Source: Flavobacterium taihuense
Lineage (GTDB): Bacteria; Bacteroidota; Bacteroidia; Flavobacteriales; Flavobacteriaceae
Assembly (NCBI RefSeq): GCF_019351435.1
Contig: NZ_JAHWYN010000010.1
Span: 62,001-126,000 of the forward strand
DNA: 64,000 nucleotides
Direction of reading: 5' to 3'
The notes under the pieces are model-generated. The model ran no database searches. It saw nothing but the letters and a program-made list of their open reading frames with translations, and had not been told where the DNA came from. A program made the position numbers and the translations under genes. Numbering within the stretch: position 1 is the first letter of the stretch; each line of letters begins with the position of its first letter. Shown one piece after another: positions 34,215 through 42,387 of this stretch.

Positions 34215-34889
34215 TTGAAAAAAGCATTAAAAATTACTCTTAAAATATTTTTGACCTTCTTTGGATTTATATTAATATACATAATAGCTGTATTTTCTCT
34301 TTCTAAAATTACAGTAAATCAAGAGCCAAACACAAAACCTGAAGTAGAAGTTTACATTTTAACAAATGGTGTTCATACCGATATTGTAATGCCTATAAAA
34401 AATGAACAAATTGACTGGAGTAAACAAATAAAATTTGAAAACACAAAAATAGCAGATTCTACATACAAATATTTGGCAATGGGCTGGGGCGACAAAGGTT
34501 TTTATTTAGAAACTCCCGAATGGTCAGACTTAAAAGCTTCGGTTGCATTAAAAGCCGCCACCGGTTTAAGCACTACTGCAATTCATGCAACATATTACAA
34601 AAAAATGACTGAAGGTGATGATTGCAAAAAAATGATGATAAGCAAGGAGCAATATTATCGTTTAATAAAATACATCGAAGAAAGTTTCCAAAAGGACCCC
34701 TCTGGTAATTTCTTAAACATAAAAACAAATGCAAATTACGGAAAAACAGATGCCTTCTATGAAGCTAATGGAAGCTATAGTTTATTTCATACTTGCAATA
34801 CCTGGGCAAATAGTGGACTAAAGGCCAGTGGTCAAAAATGTTGTTTTTGGACAGCTTTAGATTCAGGGATTTTTTCAAAATATAAATAA
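34215..34889 (+). CDS. TIGR02117 / DUF2459 family protein
   Basis: A 225-residue protein from a TTG at 34215 (KKALKITLKIFLTFFGFILIYIIAV, one membrane helix). The family pattern GVHTDIVMP, the GWGDKGFYLETPEW stretch and TCNTWANSGLKASG are all present. An ATG at 34149 would add 22 residues that look like translated AT-rich spacer, and a -7-like TATTTTTG lies at 34162-34169, so I prefer TTG; the start is uncertain. Function is unknown. The YiaAB gene starts 14 bases downstream. Confidence 0.75.
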   Translation: MKKALKITLKIFLTFFGFILIYIIAVFSLSKITVNQEPNTKPEVEVYILTNGVHTDIVMPIKNEQIDWSKQIKFENTKIADSTYKYLAMGWGDKGFYLETPEWSDLKASVALKAATGLSTTAIHATYYKKMTEGDDCKKMMISKEQYYRLIKYIEESFQKDPSGNFLNIKTNANYGKTDAFYEANGSYSLFHTCNTWANSGLKASGQKCCFWTALDSGIFSKYK

Positions 34890-34902
34890 AAACAAATTAA
34901 AC

Positions 34903-35298
34903 ATGGTACAAAAAACATCTAATGCTTTTATAGCGGCATCTTGGGTAGCTCTTGGAGCTGGAACGGTTGGATATATAGCCGGGCTAGCCAGAGCTGAAAT
35001 GCTTTTAAATGAAAAAGGGTATTATTTTACAGTTTTAATGTTTGGTCTTTTTGCTGTGGTTTCATTGCAAAAAAGCGTTAGAGACAGACTTGAAAATCTT
35101 CCAGTAACCGATATTTATTATGGTATTTGTTGGTTTGGAACTATTCTATCAATTGTATTATTAACAGTTGGACTTTGGAATGCGACAATTTTACCAAGTG
35201 AAAAAGGCTTTTATGCTTTTGCTTTTTTATTAGCGCTATTTGGTGCTATTTCTGTTCAGAAAAATACCAGAGATAATATGTCATTCACAAATGAGTAA
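34903..35298 (+). CDS. YiaA/YiaB family inner membrane protein
   Basis: A 131-residue protein with two repeats of the YiaAB two-helix domain: ASWVALGAGTVGYIAGLARAEMLLNEKGYYFTVLMFGLFAVVSLQKSVRD, then a second copy, GLWNATILPSEKGFYAFAFLLALFGAISVQKNTRD. Four membrane helices are visible. Function is unknown. It is in an operon with the TIGR02117 gene and has a terminator downstream. Confidence 0.9.
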   Translation: MVQKTSNAFIAASWVALGAGTVGYIAGLARAEMLLNEKGYYFTVLMFGLFAVVSLQKSVRDRLENLPVTDIYYGICWFGTILSIVLLTVGLWNATILPSEKGFYAFAFLLALFGAISVQKNTRDNMSFTNE

Positions 35299-35339
35299 TA
35301 TTTTGAAATTCACGAAATAACTTCCAAATTATCAAACTA

Positions 35340-35366
35340 AAAAGCTCTAATTATGGAGCTTTTTTT
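35340..35366 (+). terminator. Terminator after the YiaAB gene
   Basis: AAAAGCTC at 35340-35347, loop TAATTATG, GAGC and a run of seven T to 35366. It separates the YiaAB gene from the DUF6252 gene. Confidence 0.85.
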
Positions 35367-35454
35367 ATGATTTTAATAATTATTTATTTTCATTATTTTA
35401 AAAGAAATTAACAACTATTTATTTACATTTACCGCTTAATTAAAAACCCAAATA

Positions 35455-36000
35455 ATGAAAACCCCAAAAATCCTTTTCCTTTTTTTACTTCTGGTTTTAA
35501 ACAGCTGTTCAAGCGACAATGACACTCCAAATGATTCTGAAACACCTACATCGAAATTTGCAATGACTGCAAAAGTTGACGGAACTTTATGGGAAATGCA
35601 GAATCCGTTTGGTTCAAATTATGCTACAAAGACATTATTTACTTACTATCCCGAAACAGAATATATTCAGTTGCAAGGCAGAAAAACTAATTTCATAGAT
35701 GAAATTAGACTTTACATCAAAAGAAGTGATTTAAAAATTGGAACTTATCCAATAACAGCAACAACATTCGATGCATCTAAAACACAAATTGAAATGTCAT
35801 TTAACAGTAAGACAAATGTTCAATATCCGATTGAAGGCTCATTATCAATAATATCGATAGATTTAAATACTAAAACAGTAGCAGGAACGTTTTCGTTTAA
35901 TTGTGTTGAAGATGATGAAAAACCAATCAGTACTTCTAATCCTGTTACGACAAAAGTAACTGAAGGTACTTTTAATTACAGATATGATGTCGAAAAATAA
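35455..36000 (+). CDS. DUF6252-like lipoprotein
   Basis: A 181-residue lipoprotein: MKTPKILFLFLLLVLNSCSSD gives a lipobox NSC with Cys near residue 18. The mature part is beta-rich (FAMTAKVDGTLWEMQNPFGSN...LRKTNF...IGTYPITATTFDASKTQIEM...AGTFSFNCV), the style of DUF6252 in flavobacteria. It has no known role. A bidirectional terminator follows, shared with carB. Confidence 0.82.
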   Translation: MKTPKILFLFLLLVLNSCSSDNDTPNDSETPTSKFAMTAKVDGTLWEMQNPFGSNYATKTLFTYYPETEYIQLQGRKTNFIDEIRLYIKRSDLKIGTYPITATTFDASKTQIEMSFNSKTNVQYPIEGSLSIISIDLNTKTVAGTFSFNCVEDDEKPISTSNPVTTKVTEGTFNYRYDVEK

Positions 36001-36020
36001 TCTGTTTTAATTTTACACAA

Positions 36021-36048
36021 AAAAAGCTCCATAATTATGGAGCTTTTT
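36021..36048. terminator. Bidirectional terminator between DUF6252 and carB
   Basis: AAAAAGCTCC, eight bases, GGAGCTTTTT: a perfect 28-base palindrome with T-runs on both sides, midway between two convergent genes. It resembles the terminator at 35340-35366. Confidence 0.88.
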
Positions 36049-36068
36049 TATTATCCGGATTTGAAGTT

Positions 36069-38924
36069 TTACTTACTCAAATACATTTTTCTTCTAGAGT
36101 ACAATTCGTAGAATTGATCGTCTTTTAAATCATCAATAAACAAGATGCTTTCTCCTGTTGATTTCATCTCTGGCCCTAATGCTTTGTTCACATTTTGGAA
36201 TTTGCTGAAAGAGAAAACCGGTTGTTTGATAGCATATCCTTTTAATTGTGGATTGAAATCAAAATCAGTTACTTTATTGTGTCCTAACATTACTTTTGTA
36301 GCGTAGTTTACATAAGGCTCACCATAAGCTTTTGCAATAAACGGAACTGTTCTCGATGCTCTAGGATTTGCCTCAATAATGTAAACAGTATCGTCTTTTA
36401 TCGCAAACTGAATATTAATTAAACCTACAGTTTTTAACGCTTTAGCGATTTTAAAAGTATGGTCTTTTATCTGTTGCATTACAAATTCACCCAAGTTGAA
36501 CGGTGGCAAAGTCGCATTACTATCCCCAGAGTGTACTCCGCAAGGTTCTATATGCTCCATTATACCTATAATATAAACATTACCATCAGCATCACAAATC
36601 GCATCCGCTTCGGCTTCGATTGCTCCAGCCAAATAATGGTCTAAAAGCAATTTATTTCCAGGAATTGTTTTTAATAAATTGATCACATGCTCCTCTAACT
36701 CTTGCTTGTTAATTACAATTTTCATTCCTTGACCTCCTAAAACATAAGAAGGACGAATCAATAATGGAAAATCTAAAGTATCTGCTAATGCCGAAGCCTC
36801 GTCTGCAGTTTCTGCAATTCCAAATTGCGGGAAAGGAATTTTTAATTCGGTCAACAATTCAGAGAAACGTCCTCTATCTTCTGCTAAATCTAAGGCATCA
36901 AAACTGGTTCCTATAATTTTTACTCCGTATTTAGACAATTTTTCAGCCAATTTCAAAGCAGTTTGACCTCCTAACTGCACGATAACACCTTCTGGCTTTT
37001 CGTGTTGGATGATATCGTAAATATGCTCCCAGAATACCGGTTCGAAATACAATTTATCAGCAGTATCAAAATCTGTAGAAACCGTTTCAGGATTACAGTT
37101 GATCATGATGGTTTCATAACCACATTCTTTGGCTGCCAAAACTCCGTGCACACAAGAGTAATCAAACTCAATTCCTTGTCCAATTCGGTTTGGCCCTGAA
37201 CCCAAAACAATGATTTTCTTTTTATCAGTAACAATACTTTCATTATCTACATAACGTTCTCCGCTAGCTTTTTCAATTTCAGCTTCAAAAGTAGAGTAAT
37301 AATAAGGTGTTTTAGCTTGAAACTCTGCGGCACAAGTATCAACCAGTTTAAATACACGGTTAATATTCATTGTCATACGCAGAGAATGCACTTCGCTCTC
37401 CTTAGCTCCCATCATGTGTGCAATCTGTCTGTCTGCAAAACCTTTTTGTTTCGCTTCAAGCAATAATTCTTTTGGTAAAGATTGTACTGTATAATTAGAA
37501 ATTTCTTTTTCTAAAACATAAAGCTCTTCGTATTGTTTCAAGAACCACATATCGATTTTGGTGATTTCATGAATACGGCTCAATGGAATTCCCATTGCAA
37601 TAGCATCATAAATTACGAAAACACGATCCCAGCTTGCAAAAGTCAGTTTCTCGATAATTTGCTCATAGTTTGTATATCCTTTTCCGTCGGCACCAAGACC
37701 ATTTCTTTTGATTTCTAATGATTGAGTGGCTTTGTGCAAAGCTTCTTGGAACGAACGTCCAATTCCCATTACCTCACCTACCGATTTCATTTGAAGTCCC
37801 AATGTTCTGTCAGCTCCTTCAAATTTATCAAAATTCCAACGTGGTATTTTTACAATTACATAATCCAAAGTCGGTTCAAACAGAGCCGAAGTAGATTTTG
37901 TAATTTGATTTTGCAATTCATCCAAGTTATATCCTAAAGCCAGTTTAGAAGCAATTTTTGCAATTGGGTAACCTGTCGCTTTAGAAGCCAAAGCAGATGA
38001 ACGAGATACACGAGGATTGATTTCAATCGCAACGATATCCTCTTTATCATCTGGCGAAACAGCAAACTGCACGTTACATCCTCCCGCAAAGTTTCCAATA
38101 CTACGCATCATCAAGATAGCGTAATCACGTAATTTTTGGAATGTTGTATCCGATAAAGTCATCGCTGGTGCTACAGTAATCGAATCTCCAGTATGAATTC
38201 CCATTGGATCCATATTTTCGATAGAACAGATAATCACAACATTATCGTTTTTATCTCTCAATAACTCCAATTCGTATTCTTTCCATCCTATCAAAGCTTT
38301 ATCAATCAAAACTTCGTGAATAGGAGACATTTCTAATCCGTAAGTAAGTTTTTCGTCAAATTCTTCTTTAGTATGCACAAATGCTGCTCCAGTTCCTCCA
38401 AGAGTAAAAGAAGGACGAATTACCAATGGAAAACCAAATTCCTGTGCAATTTCTTTTCCTTCCAGAAAAGAAGTAGCAGTTTTTGCCGGTGCAGTAGGGA
38501 CATTTATTTTTTGAAGCAATTGTTTGAACTGCTCTCTATCTTCAGTAATATTGATGGCATTTACATCTACACCAATCATTCGAACTCCGAAATCCTGCCA
38601 AATCCCTTTCTCGTCAGCTTCCAAACATAAATTCAAAGCAGTCTGCCCTCCCATTGTTGGCAAAACTGCATCAATTTGAGGGTGAGCTTTTAGAATTTCA
38701 ATAATCGATTTTGTCGTTAAGGGTTTCAAATAAACATGATCCGCCATTGAAGGATCTGTCATAATTGTAGCTGGATTTGAATTAATTAAAATTACTTCAA
38801 TTCCTTCTTCACGGATCGAACGGGCAGATTGAGATCCAGCATAATCAAATTCGCATGCTTGACCAATAACTATCGGACCTGAACCTATTATTAAAACTGA
38901 TTTTATAGATGTATCTTTTGGCAT
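36069..38924 (-). CDS. carB: Carbamoyl phosphate synthase large subunit CarB, lacking the MGS domain
   Basis: A 951-residue enzyme with two ATP-grasp halves: LIIGSGPIVIGQACEFDYAGSQSARSIREEG at the N terminus and the second half from about IIVLGSGPNRIGQGIEFDYSCVHG. It makes carbamoyl phosphate for pyrimidines and arginine with the small subunit CarA, which is not in the window. The C terminus stops with DDLKDDQFYELYSRRKMYLSK, about 120 residues before the E. coli CarB end (1073), so the MGS-like allosteric domain that binds UMP and ornithine is absent. Flavobacterial CarB proteins are, to my knowledge, often this short. Confidence 0.95.
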   Translation of the reverse strand: MPKDTSIKSVLIIGSGPIVIGQACEFDYAGSQSARSIREEGIEVILINSNPATIMTDPSMADHVYLKPLTTKSIIEILKAHPQIDAVLPTMGGQTALNLCLEADEKGIWQDFGVRMIGVDVNAINITEDREQFKQLLQKINVPTAPAKTATSFLEGKEIAQEFGFPLVIRPSFTLGGTGAAFVHTKEEFDEKLTYGLEMSPIHEVLIDKALIGWKEYELELLRDKNDNVVIICSIENMDPMGIHTGDSITVAPAMTLSDTTFQKLRDYAILMMRSIGNFAGGCNVQFAVSPDDKEDIVAIEINPRVSRSSALASKATGYPIAKIASKLALGYNLDELQNQITKSTSALFEPTLDYVIVKIPRWNFDKFEGADRTLGLQMKSVGEVMGIGRSFQEALHKATQSLEIKRNGLGADGKGYTNYEQIIEKLTFASWDRVFVIYDAIAMGIPLSRIHEITKIDMWFLKQYEELYVLEKEISNYTVQSLPKELLLEAKQKGFADRQIAHMMGAKESEVHSLRMTMNINRVFKLVDTCAAEFQAKTPYYYSTFEAEIEKASGERYVDNESIVTDKKKIIVLGSGPNRIGQGIEFDYSCVHGVLAAKECGYETIMINCNPETVSTDFDTADKLYFEPVFWEHIYDIIQHEKPEGVIVQLGGQTALKLAEKLSKYGVKIIGTSFDALDLAEDRGRFSELLTELKIPFPQFGIAETADEASALADTLDFPLLIRPSYVLGGQGMKIVINKQELEEHVINLLKTIPGNKLLLDHYLAGAIEAEADAICDADGNVYIIGIMEHIEPCGVHSGDSNATLPPFNLGEFVMQQIKDHTFKIAKALKTVGLINIQFAIKDDTVYIIEANPRASRTVPFIAKAYGEPYVNYATKVMLGHNKVTDFDFNPQLKGYAIKQPVFSFSKFQNVNKALGPEMKSTGESILFIDDLKDDQFYELYSRRKMYLSK

Positions 38925-39024
38925 TTTATTTATTATTGTAGTTATATTTTAATCACTGAAAGCCTGAAATTTGTTAGAAAAAACCCTTGTTTCAAACTTA
39001 AAAATAGCAGTACCGCTTGGGTAT

Positions 39025-39060
39025 AAAAAAAGGCGATACTAAAAAAAAGTAACGCCTTAT
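39025..39060 (-). terminator. Terminator of rpmH
   Basis: Read on the minus strand: AAGGCGTTACT, then a T-rich loop, then AGTATCGCCTT and a run of T. It is 17 bases past the rpmH stop. Confidence 0.75.
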
Positions 39061-39077
39061 TTATGTTTATACAAACA

Positions 39078-39239
39078 TTATTTTTTGTGTCTTGGTTCAC
39101 AAGAAACAGTCAATTTATGTCTTCCTTTAGCTCTTCTACGCGCTAGAACTTTTCTTCCATTAGCAGAAGCCATTCTATCCATAAATCCGTGCTTATTTCT
39201 TCTTTTTCTTTTCGATGGTTGAAACGTTCTTTTGCTCAT
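39078..39239 (-). CDS. rpmH: 50S ribosomal protein L34
   Basis: A 53-residue, highly basic protein, [23 protein letters not shown]... ending in CEPRHKK, the bacterial L34 signature. It is too short for usual ORF lists but is unmistakable. It is part of the large ribosomal subunit. Its promoter is an exact TTG-N19-TATATTTG element at 39312-39341, giving a ~70-base leader. In many bacteria rpmH is beside rnpA and dnaA; here it stands alone between carB and a TPR protein gene, as in other flavobacteria. Confidence 0.97.
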   Translation of the reverse strand: MSKRTFQPSKRKRRNKHGFMDRMASANGRKVLARRRAKGRHKLTVSCEPRHKK

Positions 39240-39311
39240 TGCTTTGTATGTTTAAAAATCTTAATTAAGTATCTATTTATTTTTGAATAACTGTTATTCT
39301 AAAACCGAGTG

Positions 39312-39341
39312 CAAATATACAAAGACTTTTTTTTCTGGCAA
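39312..39341 (-). promoter_or_regulatory. rpmH: rpmH promoter, TTG-N19-TATATTTG
   Basis: On the minus strand TTG (39339-39341), 19 bases, TATATTTG (39312-39319), an exact flavobacterial consensus promoter. Confidence 0.8.
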
Positions 39342-39375
39342 GTAGTTTTTAAAAAATATTTTTAAATCCTTTTAC

Positions 39376-39383
39376 TATCTTTG
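39376..39383 (+). promoter_or_regulatory. -7 box of the TPR gene
   Basis: TATCTTTG, a TAnnTTTG match, 22 bases before the ATG at 39406. Confidence 0.6.
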
Positions 39384-39405
39384 CTACCTTAAATCTTTAT
39401 ACATT

Positions 39406-39921
39406 ATGTTTCATAAAAATATTAAACTTATTATCGCCGGACTTATTATAATTACTGGCATCTGGCAATTCACTGAAAGCAATATTGGTAACGGTATATT
39501 CCTTATTATATTGTCTGGAATCCCTGTTTTTTTATATTTCAAAAACGAACTTATCTTACTTGCCTTCTTAAAATTAAGAAAACAAGACTTTGAAGGCGCA
39601 AAAAAATGGTTAGCATACATCAAAAATCCCGAAACAGCGCTAGTTAGAAAACAGCAAGGATATTTTAATTACCTACATGGAATTATGCTTTCGCAAACCA
39701 ATATCAATCAAGCAGAAAAATATTTCAAAAAAGCTATCGAACTAGGTTTGTCCATGGATATGGATTTGGCTGTTGCCAAATTAAACTTGGCTGGTGTTGC
39801 AATGACAAGAAGAAGAAAACTAGAAGCAACTGCTTTATTAAATGAAGCAAAAAAATTAGACAAGCAAAACATGCTTAAGGATCAAATTGCCATGATGAAA
39901 GAACAGATGAAAAAAATATAA
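39406..39921 (+). CDS. TPR-containing membrane protein
   Basis: A 171-residue protein with two N-terminal membrane helices (IKLIIAGLIIITGIWQF and GIFLIILSGIPVFLYF). The rest is helical with TPR-like repeats: QQGYFNYLHGIMLSQTNINQAEKYFKKAIELG (~residue 84-115) and AVAKLNLAGVAMTRRRKLEATALLNEAKKLD (~125-155). It probably holds partner proteins at the inner membrane. Function unknown. A terminator follows at 39957. Confidence 0.8.
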   Translation: MFHKNIKLIIAGLIIITGIWQFTESNIGNGIFLIILSGIPVFLYFKNELILLAFLKLRKQDFEGAKKWLAYIKNPETALVRKQQGYFNYLHGIMLSQTNINQAEKYFKKAIELGLSMDMDLAVAKLNLAGVAMTRRRKLEATALLNEAKKLDKQNMLKDQIAMMKEQMKKI

Positions 39922-39956
39922 TCATAGTAATTTAAAACCCTTATTTTTATCATATT

Positions 39957-39990
39957 AAAAAGTCATCCTAATTTTAGGATGACTTTTTTT
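39957..39990 (+). terminator. Terminator of the TPR gene
   Basis: AAAGTCATCCTA, loop ATTT, TAGGATGACTTTTTTT: a long perfect stem with a T-run, 36 bases past the stop. Confidence 0.9.
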
Positions 39991-40093
39991 ACATTATAAG
40001 TATTACATCGGATTAATGTGTTGTTCAACGTTATTATTACGTTATTAAATATAAAGAATTTATTTTTGCTAATAGCTTAAAAACTAATGATTT

Positions 40094-40789
40094 ATGAATA
40101 AACTTTTACTTACATTAATTTTATCTTTTTTCTTTACAGCTTCGTACTGTCAAGACACAATTACTTACCTATCTGACGCTATAAAAGAAAACTTAAATAC
40201 TTATAAAAAAGCAAGTAATAGCGCTTACGAAAAAAGAAATATTGAAGAAGGTAAAAATCTTTTTGACTCCTTAGTCAAAAAAAAACTTATAGGAACAAAA
40301 TTTGATGATTTCAATTTAAAAGTTTACAAAGAAAAAAACGTAAAAACCAACCGAATCAATAAACCCATTTTTATCATTACATACGCATCTTGGCTTGTTA
40401 TTCCAAAGGGAGAAATACCTGCATTAAATATTTTAGCAAAAGAGCATCGAGATGATATGCAATTTATTGTGATATTTTGGGACAAAAAAAGTGACTTGAA
40501 AAATATCGCCTACAAATTCAGTGATGCCATCAAAGTATGTTATGCTAATGAAAATTACGAAAAAGACGCACATATTGTTGCCTCGATTAAGCATACTTTA
40601 GGTTTTCCAACTTCAATATTTATTGATGAAAATAAAAATGTGGTCAATATTAAACATTTTGACAGTAAAGTAAAACTGAGAACCCCAATAAAAGAAGCCA
40701 TCATTACCAGTTACAATTATTTCAGTAAAGATATTAACGAAAATCTTGTAAACGCAGTATCAAAAAACAAGGGCTTTACCATTAATTAA
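40094..40789 (+). CDS. Thioredoxin-like protein without the active-site cysteines
   Basis: A 231-residue exported protein (signal MNKLLLTLILSFFFTASYCQ). Residues ~67-200 match a TlpA/thioredoxin fold: FIITYASWLVIPKGEIPALNILAKEH and the cis-Pro segment GFPTSIFIDEN are in the right places. The CxxC site is replaced by L101-V-I-P104 directly after W100, so disulphide redox chemistry is not possible. It may be a binding or chaperone-like relic. Monocistronic, with no obvious partner in the window. Confidence 0.82.
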   Translation: MNKLLLTLILSFFFTASYCQDTITYLSDAIKENLNTYKKASNSAYEKRNIEEGKNLFDSLVKKKLIGTKFDDFNLKVYKEKNVKTNRINKPIFIITYASWLVIPKGEIPALNILAKEHRDDMQFIVIFWDKKSDLKNIAYKFSDAIKVCYANENYEKDAHIVASIKHTLGFPTSIFIDENKNVVNIKHFDSKVKLRTPIKEAIITSYNYFSKDINENLVNAVSKNKGFTIN

Positions 40790-40827
40790 TTATTTTTCAC
40801 TCCCCTAAATAAAAAAAGCTTACTCTC

Positions 40828-41508
40828 TTAATCATGAGTCTTTCCGTCGTATTGGTCTAGAATAATAAGAGGCAAATTAGCATTAAGCCATTTGTATTTA
40901 TTAAGAATCATAATGTGAGTTCCTCCTTTTACAACAATACAATTTTTAATATATTTTATCGGAAAAATATCATCCTCATCTCCATGAATGTGTATCACAT
41001 TTTGATCCGCAACGGTTCTATCCCACAAAATAATATGTTCAATTGCCCAATCCAAATAGCGCTTATCCCGAACAGAAAGGAATTTCTCATATAGTTTCAG
41101 CCTTTCATTCACTTTTTTCCCAAAAGAAAACTTTGCTAAACTTTCTAAATTTTGAACCAAACTTAACGGAATTAATTTATAAGCCTTGGTGTTTTTGGCA
41201 ATGATTATTCTTCGGGGAAATTCACGATTGCTTTTCACACTCGAAATGATAATCACTTTTCGAACGGCAATAAATCTCGACATTTCCTGAACCAAAATCC
41301 CACCAAAAGAAACCCCAATAAGCACCGGTTTTTCATGTTTAATCTTTTCAGTCATCCGTTTTGCATATTCCTGCAAAGTTTCTTTTCCCAATGGTATTTC
41401 CCATTCAAGATACATGACATCAAAATCAAGTTCTGAAAGTTTTATTCTTTCAAAAATAGCAACACTAGCCGCTAAACCAGGCATAAAATAAACTGGAATT
41501 TTACTCAT
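40828..41508 (-). CDS. Alpha/beta hydrolase
   Basis: A 226-residue protein starting MSKIPVYFMPGLAASVAIFE. A second ATG 12 bases upstream (41520) is possible; the chosen one starts at the conserved strand. GVSFGG holds the nucleophile elbow (Ser in G-x-S-x-G), and HGDEDDIFPIK plus KGGTHIMIL near the end supply the acid and His. Substrate unknown. It is monocistronic and convergent with the thioredoxin-like gene. Confidence 0.85.
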   Translation of the reverse strand: MSKIPVYFMPGLAASVAIFERIKLSELDFDVMYLEWEIPLGKETLQEYAKRMTEKIKHEKPVLIGVSFGGILVQEMSRFIAVRKVIIISSVKSNREFPRRIIIAKNTKAYKLIPLSLVQNLESLAKFSFGKKVNERLKLYEKFLSVRDKRYLDWAIEHIILWDRTVADQNVIHIHGDEDDIFPIKYIKNCIVVKGGTHIMILNKYKWLNANLPLIILDQYDGKTHD

Positions 41509-41520
41509 AATCAAAATCAT

Positions 41521-41889
41521 TAATCATTGTAGGTATTTGATAACATACAATTTTTAAAATTAACCATTTTATTCTTAACAACAGATCACTTAACCCTATA
41601 TTTCATCAAATGATCCCTTTATTAACAAATATTAAAAACCAAATTACAACCTACGCTATTCGCTTTTTTTTAATTTAGTTTAACAAGTTAACTTTAAAAA
41701 TACTTATTACTGAATATCAAATGATTACCTTTGTACTTTATAGTGTTTTTTACACCTAAAACCTGTTTCTAATACAAATTAAAAGGTTTCAATTTACAAT
41801 ACAAAGCTCAAACAAAACATACAATTCTGTTACTTTATACACCACACAACAAACAAATATGCTCATCATTTGCATCAATACTACTAAAA
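41521..41889 (+). other. Long upstream region of the acetyltransferase-like gene
   Basis: 369 bases without a gene. A TACCTTTG box (perfect TAnnTTTG) at 41726-41733 predicts a transcript start near 41738 and so an unusually long leader of about 150 bases. I see no strong stable hairpin in it, no riboswitch that I recognise and no small open reading frame that stands out. Confidence 0.5.
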
Positions 41890-42192
41890 ATGGAAACCAT
41901 AATAAACCTAGAAATTAAAGACAATGCTTTTGCACGACAATTTGAAACAAAAGTAGAAACAGGAACAGTTTCTGTTGAATATTCTTTTCAAGAGAAAAAA
42001 ATATTCCTAACTAAAATTAATGTTCCCGAAAATTTCAATGATGAAGAATTCATTTCTAATTTTCTGAAAAACATCATGGAAATTGCTATTGAAAAAAAAT
42101 TAAAAGTAGTACCCATTCTTCCTAAAATAGTTGTTTTCTTCAAAAAAAATCCAACTTACAAAGAACTACTACCTCCTGGCATTCGAATTTAA
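41890..42192 (+). CDS. Small GNAT-like (YjdJ type) protein, cofactor loop lost
   Basis: A 100-residue protein resembling the single-domain Acetyltransf_CG/YjdJ family: VSVEYSFQEKKIFLTKINVPENF, then a helix, then KLKVVPILPKIVVFFKKNPTYKELLP, which is the typical C-terminal part. The family's acetyl-CoA loop (a GxGxG-like run after the central strand) is replaced by NDEEFISNFLKN, so it is unlikely to bind acetyl-CoA normally. Function unknown. It lies upstream of the export operon but has its own promoter. Confidence 0.72.
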   Translation: METIINLEIKDNAFARQFETKVETGTVSVEYSFQEKKIFLTKINVPENFNDEEFISNFLKNIMEIAIEKKLKVVPILPKIVVFFKKNPTYKELLPPGIRI

Positions 42193-42387
42193 AAAGACTG
42201 CTAGATAGCAAAAAAAGTATTCTCTTTCTATTACTTTTTCACTCTTCATCCAAACAGCATTTATGTAAAAAATAAAGCTCATTCTTATCAAAAATTTAAG
42301 TTAAAATCTTACCTTTACTACAACTCTTCTCACAGAAGACGCAATGAATTGAAAAGAATTTGATTTTAATTCAAAACTTACACTAAG

